64,000 nucleotides of DNA. Origin: Maledivibacter sp. (GTDB lineage: Bacteria; Bacillota; Clostridia; Peptostreptococcales; Caminicellaceae). The translations under genes and the position numbers were made by a program. The notes beneath the pieces are model-generated. The model ran no database searches and was not told the origin of the DNA. It saw only the letters and a program-made list of their open reading frames with translations. Below, one piece after another: positions 56,267 to 64,000 of this stretch. Positions within the stretch are counted from its first letter, which is position 1. Every line of letters starts with the position of its first letter. The stretch covers positions 1-64,000 of the forward strand of contig JAOASB010000025.1 in the NCBI GenBank assembly GCA_025210375.1. The letters are read 5' to 3'.

Positions 56267-56947
56267 CTACTTTTTTAATGGTACAAAATGCATTCCCTCA
56301 TCATCTTTCCATTCAGCATAGAATACTTCCTTGGCATCACTAAAGCCTTGTTGATTCAATTGATTTTGCAACCATTTTTTGTCGAATCCAGAATCCATAA
56401 CATTATCCCATAGAATTTTTCCATCACTAATTAATGTAACCGGTAAGCATACGGGTTTTTCAGCCAAATTTAAATCATCGGCTGTAGGCTGAGTATATTT
56501 AAAATTTTTGAGAACACTTAGTTTCCCATTTGCCTCTAATAAAGCATATTCTACCTCACGTACAGAAAATACATCCTTCTGCCTAAGTAGGTTTTCCAGT
56601 TCATTAATATCTATCTTATTCTTCTTTAGCTCCTTTCTATCGATCATGCCATGACGTATGACTATGGAAGGATTTCCTTCTAAAAATCCCCTGAGGCTTA
56701 AAAACTTTTGTGAAAGTAATTCAACCAAAAGCATTAATACCGCCCATAGGGATAGCGTGCCTAGGATATAGGTTATCCCAATATCCCTATCATATATTGC
56801 ATTGCCTAATAATTCCCCCAGTACAATTGCAGAAATAAAGTCGAATGGAGTAATCTGGCTGAGCTGTCTTCGTCCAATAACTTTGGTAATAAGGAACAGT
56901 GCCATGAATCCTAAAATCAATTCCCCAGCTGTATTCATAAACCTCAT
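56267..56947 (-). CDS. YetF-like (DUF421) membrane protein
   Basis: The protein has three N-terminal membrane segments and a cytoplasmic C-terminal domain. Typical are ITPFDFISAIVLGELLGNAI, GNPSIVIRHGMIDRKELKKN, the LLRQKDVFSVREVEYALLE block and FVPLKK at the end. It is a close paralogue of the next gene. The start is uncertain: frames extend to 57007, but those upstream ATGs lie in a mobile repeat; ATG 56947 has AAGGAG 12 bases upstream and matches the paralogue's length (about 226 residues). The family is tied to spore or membrane functions in Bacillus, with no defined activity. Confidence 0.85.
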   Translation of the reverse strand: MRFMNTAGELILGFMALFLITKVIGRRQLSQITPFDFISAIVLGELLGNAIYDRDIGITYILGTLSLWAVLMLLVELLSQKFLSLRGFLEGNPSIVIRHGMIDRKELKKNKIDINELENLLRQKDVFSVREVEYALLEANGKLSVLKNFKYTQPTADDLNLAEKPVCLPVTLISDGKILWDNVMDSGFDKKWLQNQLNQQGFSDAKEVFYAEWKDDEGMHFVPLKK

Positions 56948-56970
56948 ATTTGCCAATATCTCCTTCTTTA

Positions 56971-57136
56971 AACCCATATTATTCATAGAATGTTTGAAAA
57001 AGTGCAAGTAGTTTTGATTTCTAAGAGGTTTATCAAGTTCGAAGGCATACCTAGACGGTACGTTGAGAATTTGATGGATGTCTTAGAAACAAAAGGACGT
57101 AGCAGAGTTTTAAATTTTCTATGAATAATATGGGTT
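56971..57136. repeat. 166-bp repeat with inverted ends (copy 2)
   Basis: The ends AACCCATATTATTCATAGA and TCTATGAATAATATGGGTT are perfect inverted repeats. Its reverse complement aligns with 59470-59630 through the interior, for example TTGTTTCTA and CTTAGAAATCAAAA. It sits between the two yetF-like genes, and its edge touches the start region of the downstream one. Confidence 0.75.
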
Positions 57137-57142
57137 GAAATA

Positions 57143-57847
57143 TCATTTTTTTTCTTTAAAAGTCACAATATGTAATCCTTCATCACATTTCCATTCAGCA
57201 AAAAAAACCTGATTTATATCATCTATACCATTATTCCTCAGCTCATTTTGAAGCCACTCTTCATCAAGTCCACAAGTCTTAAGATTATCCTCCATGATTT
57301 CTGTATCTAATATAAATGCTACGGGTAAATAAGCTGTTTTATTAGGTAGATTCAACTCAGCCTTAGTTGGTGTATCATATTTAGGCTTTTTTAATATGCT
57401 TAATGACCCATTGGGTTCTAAGATGGCATATTGCACTTCTCTCACGGAAAATATATCCCTTCCCCTTAATAAACTCATAAGTTCATTTATATCTAGTCTT
57501 TCCTTCTTAAGTTCTTCAAAATCAATTTGACCATCTCTAATTAAAATCGAGGGACTACCTTCAAAAAACTTTCTAGTTTTTCTAAATTTTTGAGTAACTA
57601 TTTCGATCATATATATTAAAAATGTCCATAAAAATACGGCATATAAAATCATAAATAGATTTATGTCTTTATCATAAATTGCATTACCTAATAATTCTCC
57701 TAATACCAGGGCAGAAATAAAATCAAAGGGTGTCACCTGGCTTATCTGAGTCTTTCCTAAAATCTTAGTGATTAATAAAAGAGCAAAGAAACCTAAGATT
57801 AATTCATGGGTCAAATTCCAAAAAAATGATAGCTCCAATAATTTCAT
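57143..57847 (-). CDS. YetF-like (DUF421) membrane protein, paralogue
   Basis: The 234-residue protein has three membrane segments (about 10-30, 38-53 and 60-85). It carries VTPFDFISALVLGELLGNAI, EGSPSILIRDGQIDFEELKK and LLRGRDIFSVREVQYAILEP. It is clearly homologous to the gene downstream; the pair most likely arose by tandem duplication. The start ATG 57847 has AAAGG directly before it, which is too close, so initiation may be weak or at a nearby codon. Confidence 0.88.
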   Translation of the reverse strand: MKLLELSFFWNLTHELILGFFALLLITKILGKTQISQVTPFDFISALVLGELLGNAIYDKDINLFMILYAVFLWTFLIYMIEIVTQKFRKTRKFFEGSPSILIRDGQIDFEELKKERLDINELMSLLRGRDIFSVREVQYAILEPNGSLSILKKPKYDTPTKAELNLPNKTAYLPVAFILDTEIMEDNLKTCGLDEEWLQNELRNNGIDDINQVFFAEWKCDEGLHIVTFKEKK

Positions 57848-58008
57848 CCTTTCACTAAAAGAAATAATACATAGGGTGATTATGGGATTTGCTCACTTAA
57901 TATATTATTTCTAAATTTAGTAAGATATATAGCAAAAAAATTAAATTGAATTTAGAAATGAAAAATACTATACTTATAGAGACAAATTCAAAACTAGGAG
58001 GATTAATA

Positions 58009-58506
58009 ATGAAAAACAACACAAAAAAACTGGTATTGATGGCAATGTTTATAGCCCTTAGTTTTATTGGAGCCTATATCAAGATCCCTAGCCCAGTAGG
58101 AAGTATAGCTTTTGATTCTATGGCTGGATATCTAGCAGGGCTTGTTTTTGGTGGAGGTTTGGGTGGCGTAGTTGGATTCTTAGGTCATATTTTAACTTCT
58201 GCAAATACAGGTTTCCCACTTTCACTTCCAGTTCATTTAATAGTAGCATTTATGATGTTTATATCCGTTTATTTGTATGGACTTACGTATGAAAAAATCA
58301 ATGTATTTGTAGCAGCATTCCTTGGAATATTAGTAAACGGTGTTGTATCTCCACTTGCATTGCTTTTATTTCCTCAGTTTGGTTGGCCATTTTTCCTTGG
58401 TATAACTCCATTTTTATTAATAGCAAGTACTTTAAACGTAATTCTTTCAATTGTAGTATATATACCACTGAAGAATAGATTAAAGGATCTCAAAAATGAG
58501 ATATAG
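58009..58506 (+). CDS. cblT: ECF-type substrate-binding membrane protein, likely alpha-ribazole transporter CblT
   Basis: The 165-residue protein has five or six membrane segments and the look of an ECF S-component (KKLVLMAMFIALSFIGAYIK, GYLAGLVFGGGLGGVVGFLG, HILTSANTGFPLSLPVHLIV). Its stop overlaps a gene for a PurM/AIR-synthase-like kinase of the CblS type, the combination known for salvage of alpha-ribazole, the lower ligand nucleoside of cobalamin. ATG 58009 follows AGGAGG; a frame from 57946 has no site. No cobalamin riboswitch is seen upstream. It may otherwise be another vitamin S-component. Confidence 0.75.
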   Translation: MKNNTKKLVLMAMFIALSFIGAYIKIPSPVGSIAFDSMAGYLAGLVFGGGLGGVVGFLGHILTSANTGFPLSLPVHLIVAFMMFISVYLYGLTYEKINVFVAAFLGILVNGVVSPLALLLFPQFGWPFFLGITPFLLIASTLNVILSIVVYIPLKNRLKDLKNEI

Positions 58507-59218
58507 CCATAGAGATGTAGATTTTATAAAGCTGAATCAAGATCAGTATTTGACCATAGCATGTGATTCATGTGGTGCTATAGGCTTAAAAGAAAATGAT
58601 ATTGTAAGGGTTCCATATAGTATCACAGGAAAATATACTGCTAGGGTTTGTCTTATGGAAATTATATCTATAGGAGCTAAGCCCGTGGGTCTCACAGTAA
58701 ATATATGTAACGAACCTACACCAACCGGTAATGAAATCATAGGGGGCATTGAAGATGAGCTGTCGGAGGCGGGTCTTGATATCCCCCTTACAATAAGCAC
58801 TGAAAAGAATATGCCAACTACCATGACAGCCCTTGGTATAACAGCTATTGGACTTATAAATAAAAATGATATTTTACTCAAAGACATATCAAGGGGAGAT
58901 TATGTCTATTCCATAGGGATTCCCAGCATTGGAAATGAAGTTTTAGAAAATCAGGAATTAATATGTAATATAAAAATCCTAAATAATATTTTAGCTGAAA
59001 AGGGTATAAAAGAGGTTATCCCAGTCGGCTCAGCTGGAATAATGGGAGAGATCGATAAACTTTGTAGACAATACTGTGTAGAAATTCAACCTTTAAATGA
59101 TTTACACATAGATATTTACAAGTCTGCAGGCCCATGTACTGTCATAATAATTATAAGTAAAAATAAATTAAATGATGCTTTTGAGGCCCCTATTAATCTG
59201 ATAGGAAGGATACTTTAG
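58496..59218 (+). CDS. cblS: Alpha-ribazole kinase CblS-like protein
   Basis: The 240-residue protein resembles the N-terminal ATP-binding fold of the PurM/ThiL superfamily: TIACDSCGAIGLKENDIVRV, GKYTARVCLMEIISIGAKPV, NMPTTMTALGITAIGLI and VGSAGIMGEIDKLCR. CblS phosphorylates alpha-ribazole to alpha-ribazole phosphate, which enters the last steps of B12 assembly. Start codon and transporter stop overlap by 11 bp, so the two are coupled. No other cobalamin gene is in the window; this suggests a salvage function. Confidence 0.75.
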   Translation: MRYSHRDVDFIKLNQDQYLTIACDSCGAIGLKENDIVRVPYSITGKYTARVCLMEIISIGAKPVGLTVNICNEPTPTGNEIIGGIEDELSEAGLDIPLTISTEKNMPTTMTALGITAIGLINKNDILLKDISRGDYVYSIGIPSIGNEVLENQELICNIKILNNILAEKGIKEVIPVGSAGIMGEIDKLCRQYCVEIQPLNDLHIDIYKSAGPCTVIIIISKNKLNDAFEAPINLIGRIL

Positions 59219-59294
59219 GATACTTCCAAGGGCAATATGAAATCCTTCTTTATTTTACATTTGAATTCTTACATTTTTATTACATTAACTTAAG

Positions 59295-59414
59295 TGAGCA
59301 AATTGCATAATTACCTTCTGCAAAAACTATCTACTATATATAGTTAAAAAACCTTAAGAACTATAACATATATATTATGCAATTCTGCCAAGTAAGAGTT
59401 ATGAAATTTCCTCA
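59295..59414. repeat. Intact 120-bp MITE-like element (copy B)
   Basis: The ends are TGAGCAAATTGCATAA and the inverted TTATGAAATTTCCTCA. AG is duplicated at both flanks. Its first 75 bases are identical or nearly so to copy A, so it moved recently on the evolutionary scale. Confidence 0.85.
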
Positions 59415-59469
59415 AGTAAAAAGGTATTAATTTGGCTTGATAGAATATATTATACATACAAATATATTT

Positions 59470-59630
59470 AACCCAAATTATTCATAGAAAATTCAAGATT
59501 TTACTTCTTGTTTCTAGAATATTCATTAAGTTCTGTATGCACCGTTGGACTATGGGATCAGACCCCATAAAAGCCTTAGAAATCAAAATCCCCATAAATT
59601 TTTTGAGACTTTCCATGAATGATACGGGTT
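59470..59630. repeat. 161-bp repeat with inverted ends (copy 1)
   Basis: The ends AACCCAAATTATTCATAGAA and ATGAATGATACGGGTT are imperfect inverted repeats. The interior aligns with 56971-57136 in opposite orientation. An inner GGGATCAGACCCC-like hairpin is present. It ends just before the ribosome site of the next gene. Confidence 0.7.
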
Positions 59631-59646
59631 ATATTAGGAGGTAACC

Positions 59647-60519
59647 ATGTACGATTCTTTTTGGAATTATTTTAAAAAAAGCTTCAAGCTCATTTTTCAA
59701 AAACCTATACTATTTGTTCCAACACTAATAAGCCTTGCACTCTCCATAGTGTTTACCCTAGGCATTATAGCAAGCATTGGAGTACCGGACTCAATAGTTT
59801 CCTTAAATATTGGTATGATATCGTTAATCCTTTTAGGTGTACTCATAATGATTGTGCTTGAATTATTTATTTCTGCTGGTAATTTTAATATGATAAAACA
59901 AGCAGTTGATATTAATGAAGTAAGTATGGATGATTTCTGGGTAGGAGCTAAAAAATATACTGGAAGAATATTTTTAGGAGGGCTTATATTTTCTGGTATA
60001 TTACTTCTAGTACTTCTTATAATTGTTGTACCGGTCATATTGACTAAAAGCTCTGGTTTAACTATCACATTACTCATATTGTTTAGTATTCCTGTAATTA
60101 TATTTATCCTATTTATAAGTCTTTGGGAAACAATCTTAGTTTACGAAGACTGTAATATTATTAAATCCTTTAAGCTAAGCTTCTCCTTTGTAAAAAAACA
60201 TTTTGGTCTTGTTTTTGTAATAAACCTATTACAAGCCATATTCACGAATGATAAAAATTCTCATAAAAATGGTGATAATGGCGCTTCAATTAATCTACCC
60301 TTCCATAGTAAACATGGAGGAAAAACTTATAATCTACATGTTTTTGGAAAGTACATACCATTTTCCATTGGAACAATTGGAGTTATTTCTATACTTATCA
60401 CTATTATAAAAGCGTTCTTGTCCCTTTATTTTGAAGTAATATTCTTTGTAATATATCATGATCGAAGGAAAAGTATATTTAATGATGGTAATGGATTTAA
60501 TGATTTAGAAGCTGATTAA
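59647..60519 (+). CDS. Multispanning membrane protein of unknown function
   Basis: The 290-residue protein has about six membrane segments. The start MYDSFWNYFKKSFKLIFQKP and the middle YEDCNIIKSFKLSFSFVKKH are patterns seen in glycerophosphodiester-phosphodiesterase membrane-domain-like and DUF975/DUF7847-type proteins. No catalytic residues are visible. An internal polar segment (about 200-235) contains NDKNSHKNGDNGASINLPFH. AGGAGG precedes ATG 59647. It ends in a terminator shared with the convergent ABC operon. Confidence 0.7.
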   Translation: MYDSFWNYFKKSFKLIFQKPILFVPTLISLALSIVFTLGIIASIGVPDSIVSLNIGMISLILLGVLIMIVLELFISAGNFNMIKQAVDINEVSMDDFWVGAKKYTGRIFLGGLIFSGILLLVLLIIVVPVILTKSSGLTITLLILFSIPVIIFILFISLWETILVYEDCNIIKSFKLSFSFVKKHFGLVFVINLLQAIFTNDKNSHKNGDNGASINLPFHSKHGGKTYNLHVFGKYIPFSIGTIGVISILITIIKAFLSLYFEVIFFVIYHDRRKSIFNDGNGFNDLEAD

Positions 60520-60529
60520 AATGATGAAT

Positions 60530-60571
60530 AAGTTTTGAGCTACTAAAATAGCGGCTCAAAACTTATTTATT
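60530..60571 (+). terminator. Bidirectional terminator between convergent genes
   Basis: The stem AAGTTTTGAGC/GCTCAAAACTT at 60530-60564 is followed by ATTTATTTT. It lies between the membrane protein gene and the end of the ABC exporter operon. Confidence 0.8.
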
Positions 60572-60600
60572 TTACGTATTTCAATTTTATTTCTTTTTAC

Positions 60601-61770
60601 TCAAACTTTAACCAACTTCACACCTATCATAAAGAAGACCATACCCATTCCAAGTAATATCACAGATGGCATAATAGCAGCTTCAAAACCATATCCTGCC
60701 ACTGCTATTTTCTCCATACCTTCAACTGCCCACTTTTGAGGAACAAAATTTGCAATGGTTAGTAATACCTTTGAGTTTATTATATCTAGGGGCCACATAC
60801 ATCCACCTAGCATTGCAGTACTAGTAAGAACTACTGGAGTAATAGCTGATAGCTGAGAATATGTCTTTACAATCCCTGAGAGCAATAGCCCTAAGGCGGT
60901 TATGGTGAATACAAAGGTTCCTGCTATCATGATAATTCCTAATATACTCGAACCCCAATCTATATTAAATAAATATTTACCTCCAAGTATTAATACGCTA
61001 AGCTGGATAACTCCTATTATATAGGCCGCCACCATACTCCCACCTAATAATGAAAACTTTGATATGGGAGAAATCAACATCCTCTGCCATATATTATATT
61101 GTCTATCATTAAGTATAGTCCCTATGCTAAATACCGCTGTATAAGTAGAGAAAAATATAGCAAAGCCTATCATCATATGCTTTAGATGATTATAGCTCCT
61201 AGTACCTTCCACATTGATCATTTGTTTTTTTACATCTACGGGCTTTTTATATTTCCAACTTTCTTTGGCCTTTGAATAAATCCTAGAGACCATTTCTTCC
61301 CTATGGATATTTTTTGAACTGCTAATATAATTCGCTGTAACCTCAGATATTTTGATGTTTGTTATCATCTTATTTGAAATATTTGACATTATATTTTCTA
61401 ATGTAAAGATGTAGCGATCTTCCTTTATCTTTAAAATCTCAATACCCGGTGCATTACCCATATCTATGTTTTTACTAAAATCACTATTTAAAATGAACGC
61501 CGTTAAAGCTTCGCCCTCGTCTACAAGCTTTATAGCCGTGTTATAGTCACTCATTTCATATTGGAAGGTGGAGTTTGTTTTTAATTCATCTATAAATAGT
61601 TGTGAGTATTTACCTTGATCTTCATTGATTACTAAAACCCTTGGCTTATAGCTATCAACATCAGAAGCTCCAAAAATTGCTGTTAGACCTAATGCCATAG
61701 CAGTTAGCAGTAATATAGGTAAATAATCATCCCTAAGCCTTAAAAATCTTAGCTTAATTATACTAAACAT
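60601..61770 (-). CDS. ABC-2 type transporter permease (second)
   Basis: The protein has about 389 residues with one N-terminal membrane segment, a large extracytoplasmic region (about 35-185) and five C-terminal segments, the YhgE/ABC-2 pattern. It has LMLGG-like CMWPLDIINSKVLLTIANFV and PQKWAVEGM near the end, which is typical. ATG 61770 has GGAG 6 bases upstream; ATG 61782 is possible. It overlaps the upstream permease gene. Together with that permease and the ATPase it forms an exporter for drugs, lipids or peptides; the substrate is unknown. Confidence 0.88.
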   Translation of the reverse strand: MFSIIKLRFLRLRDDYLPILLLTAMALGLTAIFGASDVDSYKPRVLVINEDQGKYSQLFIDELKTNSTFQYEMSDYNTAIKLVDEGEALTAFILNSDFSKNIDMGNAPGIEILKIKEDRYIFTLENIMSNISNKMITNIKISEVTANYISSSKNIHREEMVSRIYSKAKESWKYKKPVDVKKQMINVEGTRSYNHLKHMMIGFAIFFSTYTAVFSIGTILNDRQYNIWQRMLISPISKFSLLGGSMVAAYIIGVIQLSVLILGGKYLFNIDWGSSILGIIMIAGTFVFTITALGLLLSGIVKTYSQLSAITPVVLTSTAMLGGCMWPLDIINSKVLLTIANFVPQKWAVEGMEKIAVAGYGFEAAIMPSVILLGMGMVFFMIGVKLVKV

Positions 61771-63118
61771 ATTTTGCTCCATCCTTCCATTTCAAAATAT
61801 ATACTGCCATAGAATTAAACACTATTCCTAATCCTAAAAGAACCAACAAATATATCTTTACTTCTCCTATACCATATCCCATCATTGACTTTAAATAGGA
61901 CTTTAACGCAATACCATTTATTGATAGAATACTTAGTTTTTGCATGAATTTGGGTAGCATTTCAAAGGGTACAAAGCTTCCTCCAATCAAGGCCATTACC
62001 TGAATTACTATATTATCGAAAACCATGGACATTTTATAGTTTCCAGCTTTAAGGGTAGCGGCAGCAATCATTGTTCCAAGTCCTGCTACAGCAAACATAG
62101 TACATAGACTTATTATGACTACTAACCCTAAATTACCCCAGTTTACTTTAAAAAGAAGACTTGAATAAAATATCATAATAGTCATTTGTAGTAGGGAGAA
62201 AATAAATACCATAAAAAATTTTCCCGCTGCAATCTTCCACTTTGAAGTGCCAGCAATAATCATTCTTTGATAAGTTATATTGTCCTTTTCCTCTAACAAT
62301 GTTCTACTTCCATATCCAGCTGCAAATAGCATGAACATAGTTGCCATAGCTGCTGCATAATAATCAAAGCTTGAAATTGACTTTTTACCCTCAAGCTGTA
62401 TATAACCAATATTTGCTCCTATATCTTCTATACTTTTTTCTATTTCCTTAACTATAATTCCCATATCTTCAAATACAGTTTTTTCTATGCCTTCCTCAAG
62501 TGCAGTTTCCAAGAAAACATTTTTACCAATTATTATTGAAGATATTTTATCAGTAAATCCAGACATAACTCCTTCAACCACTTGTAGTCCCATAGCATAT
62601 TCCGGGTTTCCAATCACATTAATACTAACTTTATTCCTAAAAGGAGTAATGAAGTTAATAGTCATATCATAGACAAAATTTTCAGGTAGAATAACTACCC
62701 CTGCTATTTTTTTATTCTTTAATAGCTTCATTGCCGTTTCTTCATCTTCAACTCTATAGTCAATTATTTTTTTGAGTTTATTGTTGCCTAGAAATTTATC
62801 AAAAAATAATTCCTCAATATTTAATTCCTTAGCCGCCTTAATAAGATCATTACTTTCATTGTAATTTAAATTTTCACCAATTAGACCATTGGTCAAGCTA
62901 TTGTTAATATTATCTATATCTTTATCCATATCATATTTTTTAACTATAGCTAAATGAAATTTTGAGATATTCCCTTCATTCATATCCATAAATGAACCAC
63001 CTAATGCGAAGCTCAATATGGTAGAAAGAATTATTGGCATAAATATCATAATGGCCAAAGCCTTTCTATCGCTAAGGATTATTTTCAAGTCCTTCCTTAA
63101 CATATCCATTATCCTCAT
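61763..63118 (-). CDS. ABC-2 type transporter permease (first)
   Basis: The 451-residue protein has the same layout: membrane segment (about 20-40), extracytoplasmic domain (about 45-255) and five or six C-terminal segments. Typical is ALIGGSFVPFEMLPKFMQKL, then LSINGIALKSYLK. It is homologous to the permease downstream, so the pair likely forms a heterodimer. GGGGGAAG lies before ATG 63118, 14 bp after the ATPase stop. Confidence 0.88.
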   Translation of the reverse strand: MRIMDMLRKDLKIILSDRKALAIMIFMPIILSTILSFALGGSFMDMNEGNISKFHLAIVKKYDMDKDIDNINNSLTNGLIGENLNYNESNDLIKAAKELNIEELFFDKFLGNNKLKKIIDYRVEDEETAMKLLKNKKIAGVVILPENFVYDMTINFITPFRNKVSINVIGNPEYAMGLQVVEGVMSGFTDKISSIIIGKNVFLETALEEGIEKTVFEDMGIIVKEIEKSIEDIGANIGYIQLEGKKSISSFDYYAAAMATMFMLFAAGYGSRTLLEEKDNITYQRMIIAGTSKWKIAAGKFFMVFIFSLLQMTIMIFYSSLLFKVNWGNLGLVVIISLCTMFAVAGLGTMIAAATLKAGNYKMSMVFDNIVIQVMALIGGSFVPFEMLPKFMQKLSILSINGIALKSYLKSMMGYGIGEVKIYLLVLLGLGIVFNSMAVYILKWKDGAKYV

Positions 63119-63131
63119 ATATATCTTCCCC

Positions 63132-64000
63132 CTAATCCCTAAGCGCTCTACCAGTTAGGTGTAAAAACACTTCTTCAAGGTTAGGTTTTTTGACATCTAT
63201 TGAAAGTATATTGCTATGGGTTTCACTAACCTTATTAATAATATCCTTAAAAACGTCATGTCCATTATGGATCGTAATTTCTATCTCATTATCTATTGAT
63301 TCAACCTTATCAATATAGTCTATATCCTTTATATTTCTGATAAGATTATCTGTTATCTTATCAAATCTTAAGTTAATTCTTTTATCACCCTTTATAATAT
63401 CTATAAGCTCATCCTTAGTTCCACATTCAATGATCTTACCCTTATCCATGATACTTATCCTGCTGCATAAATACTCTACCTCATCCATGTAATGGCTGGT
63501 ATAAATAATAGTCATTCCTTCTTTATTAAGCTCAAGAACAGTATCTAGTATATGATTTCTTGACTGTGGATCTATTCCAACTGTAGGCTCATCCATTATA
63601 AGCAGCTCAGGCCCATGTAAAAGAGCAGCACCTATATTTATTCTCCTCTTCATACCCCCAGAATACTTTTCAACCTTATCCTTGAGCCTATCCTTTATAC
63701 CTATAATTTCAGCTACTTCTTCAATCCTTTTTTTCAGCCCTTTCCCCTTTAGACCATATACATTTCCAAAAAATCTTAGATTTTCATAGCCCGTTAAGGT
63801 TGGATACAAGGCTATTTCTTGAGGCACAACTCCAAGACTTTTTTGCAAAGGCTTATGATCCTCTAGTATACTCTTTCCCTTATATACTATATCTCCGTTG
63901 CTTGGCTCCATAAGAGTAGATATCATCGATATAGTTGTAGATTTTCCAGCACCATTTGGGCCTAGAAGCCCAAACACATCACCCTTATTAACTTCAAAGC
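63132..64000 (-). CDS. ABC transporter ATP-binding protein (5' end beyond window)
   Basis: The ATPase of the exporter reads to the right edge and is cut there, since FEVNKGDVFGLLGPNGAGKS is open to the last base. Visible are Walker A GPNGAGKST, the Q loop VPQEIALYPTLTG, signature YSGGMKRRINIG, Walker B LLIMDEPTVGIDP and the H-loop TSHYMDEVE. The C-terminal extension (about 220-280) with ITDNLIRNIKDIDYIDKVES and the end KKPNLEEVFLHLTGRALRD is usual for ABC-2 drug-export ATPases. It is the first visible gene of the three-gene operon. Confidence 0.93.
   Translation of the reverse strand, partial: FEVNKGDVFGLLGPNGAGKSTTISMISTLMEPSNGDIVYKGKSILEDHKPLQKSLGVVPQEIALYPTLTGYENLRFFGNVYGLKGKGLKKRIEEVAEIIGIKDRLKDKVEKYSGGMKRRINIGAALLHGPELLIMDEPTVGIDPQSRNHILDTVLELNKEGMTIIYTSHYMDEVEYLCSRISIMDKGKIIECGTKDELIDIIKGDKRINLRFDKITDNLIRNIKDIDYIDKVESIDNEIEITIHNGHDVFKDIINKVSETHSNILSIDVKKPNLEEVFLHLTGRALRD

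Noticed and set aside
57876..57896. TTATGGGATTTGCTCA resembling one end of the MITE family
   Set aside because: Only one end with mismatches; could be chance.
1..64000. CRISPR arrays, tRNA or rRNA genes, prophage genes and transposases
   Set aside because: No regularly spaced repeats, tRNA cloverleaf or such proteins were recognised when reading the window.

Overview
The window is A+T-rich DNA that looks like the chromosome of an anaerobic, amino-acid-fermenting clostridium (low-GC Firmicutes). The signs are strong AGGAGG-type ribosome sites, a T-box, a TPP riboswitch with the anaerobic ThiH/short-ThiC thiamine set, class I iron-sulfur fumarase in two subunits, acyl-CoA dehydratase activase proteins, and metabolic operons run by sigma-54 and enhancer-binding proteins (EBPs). 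I cannot name the species from the sequence.

Left third (1-20.5 kb): the 5' end of a thioredoxin-reductase-like gene, a TetR regulator, asnA behind a T-box with an Asn (AAC) specifier, then malic enzyme, fumarase beta and alpha, an argininosuccinate-lyase-family protein, an NhaC-family antiporter and a sigma-54 EBP. Read together these make a route from an imported succinylated amino compound to fumarate, malate and pyruvate. Two ChrA-like half transporters follow. Next comes a second sigma-54 regulon: a CoA-transferase plus a KASIII-like enzyme, a PAS EBP that appears to start at CTG, and an SSS symporter with a small membrane partner and a flavodoxin-fold reductase. Good GG-N10-GC sigma-54 promoters precede all three metabolic operons (9164-9178, 15278-15292, 19963-19977).

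Middle (20.5-37 kb): a two-component system co-transcribed with a sensor carrying two solute-binding domains and degenerate GGDEF/EAL domains; a lipoprotein; a chemotaxis receptor; zinc-ribbon proteins; a VanW protein; several small exported proteins; an MBL-fold hydrolase and a Fic protein. The stretch 36.4-37.0 kb is a graveyard of gene remnants and a mobile repeat.

Right (37-64 kb): a TPP-riboswitch thiamine operon thiS-thiF-thiG-thiH-thiC-tenI, a YerC regulator, a DUF2339/DUF3999 pair, an MFS transporter, a UbiB-like kinase, a second two-component system, a three-gene 2-hydroxyacyl-CoA dehydratase activase cluster, two YetF-like (DUF421) proteins, alpha-ribazole salvage genes cblT-cblS, a membrane protein, and an ABC-2 exporter cut by the window end.

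Several families of short non-autonomous repeats are scattered through the gaps. The clearest is a 120-161 bp element with 16-bp terminal inverted repeats and a 2-bp target duplication at all three intact copies; one copy sits in the leader of a sigma-54 operon and two lie beside decayed genes. No transposase, tRNA, rRNA or CRISPR array was seen.
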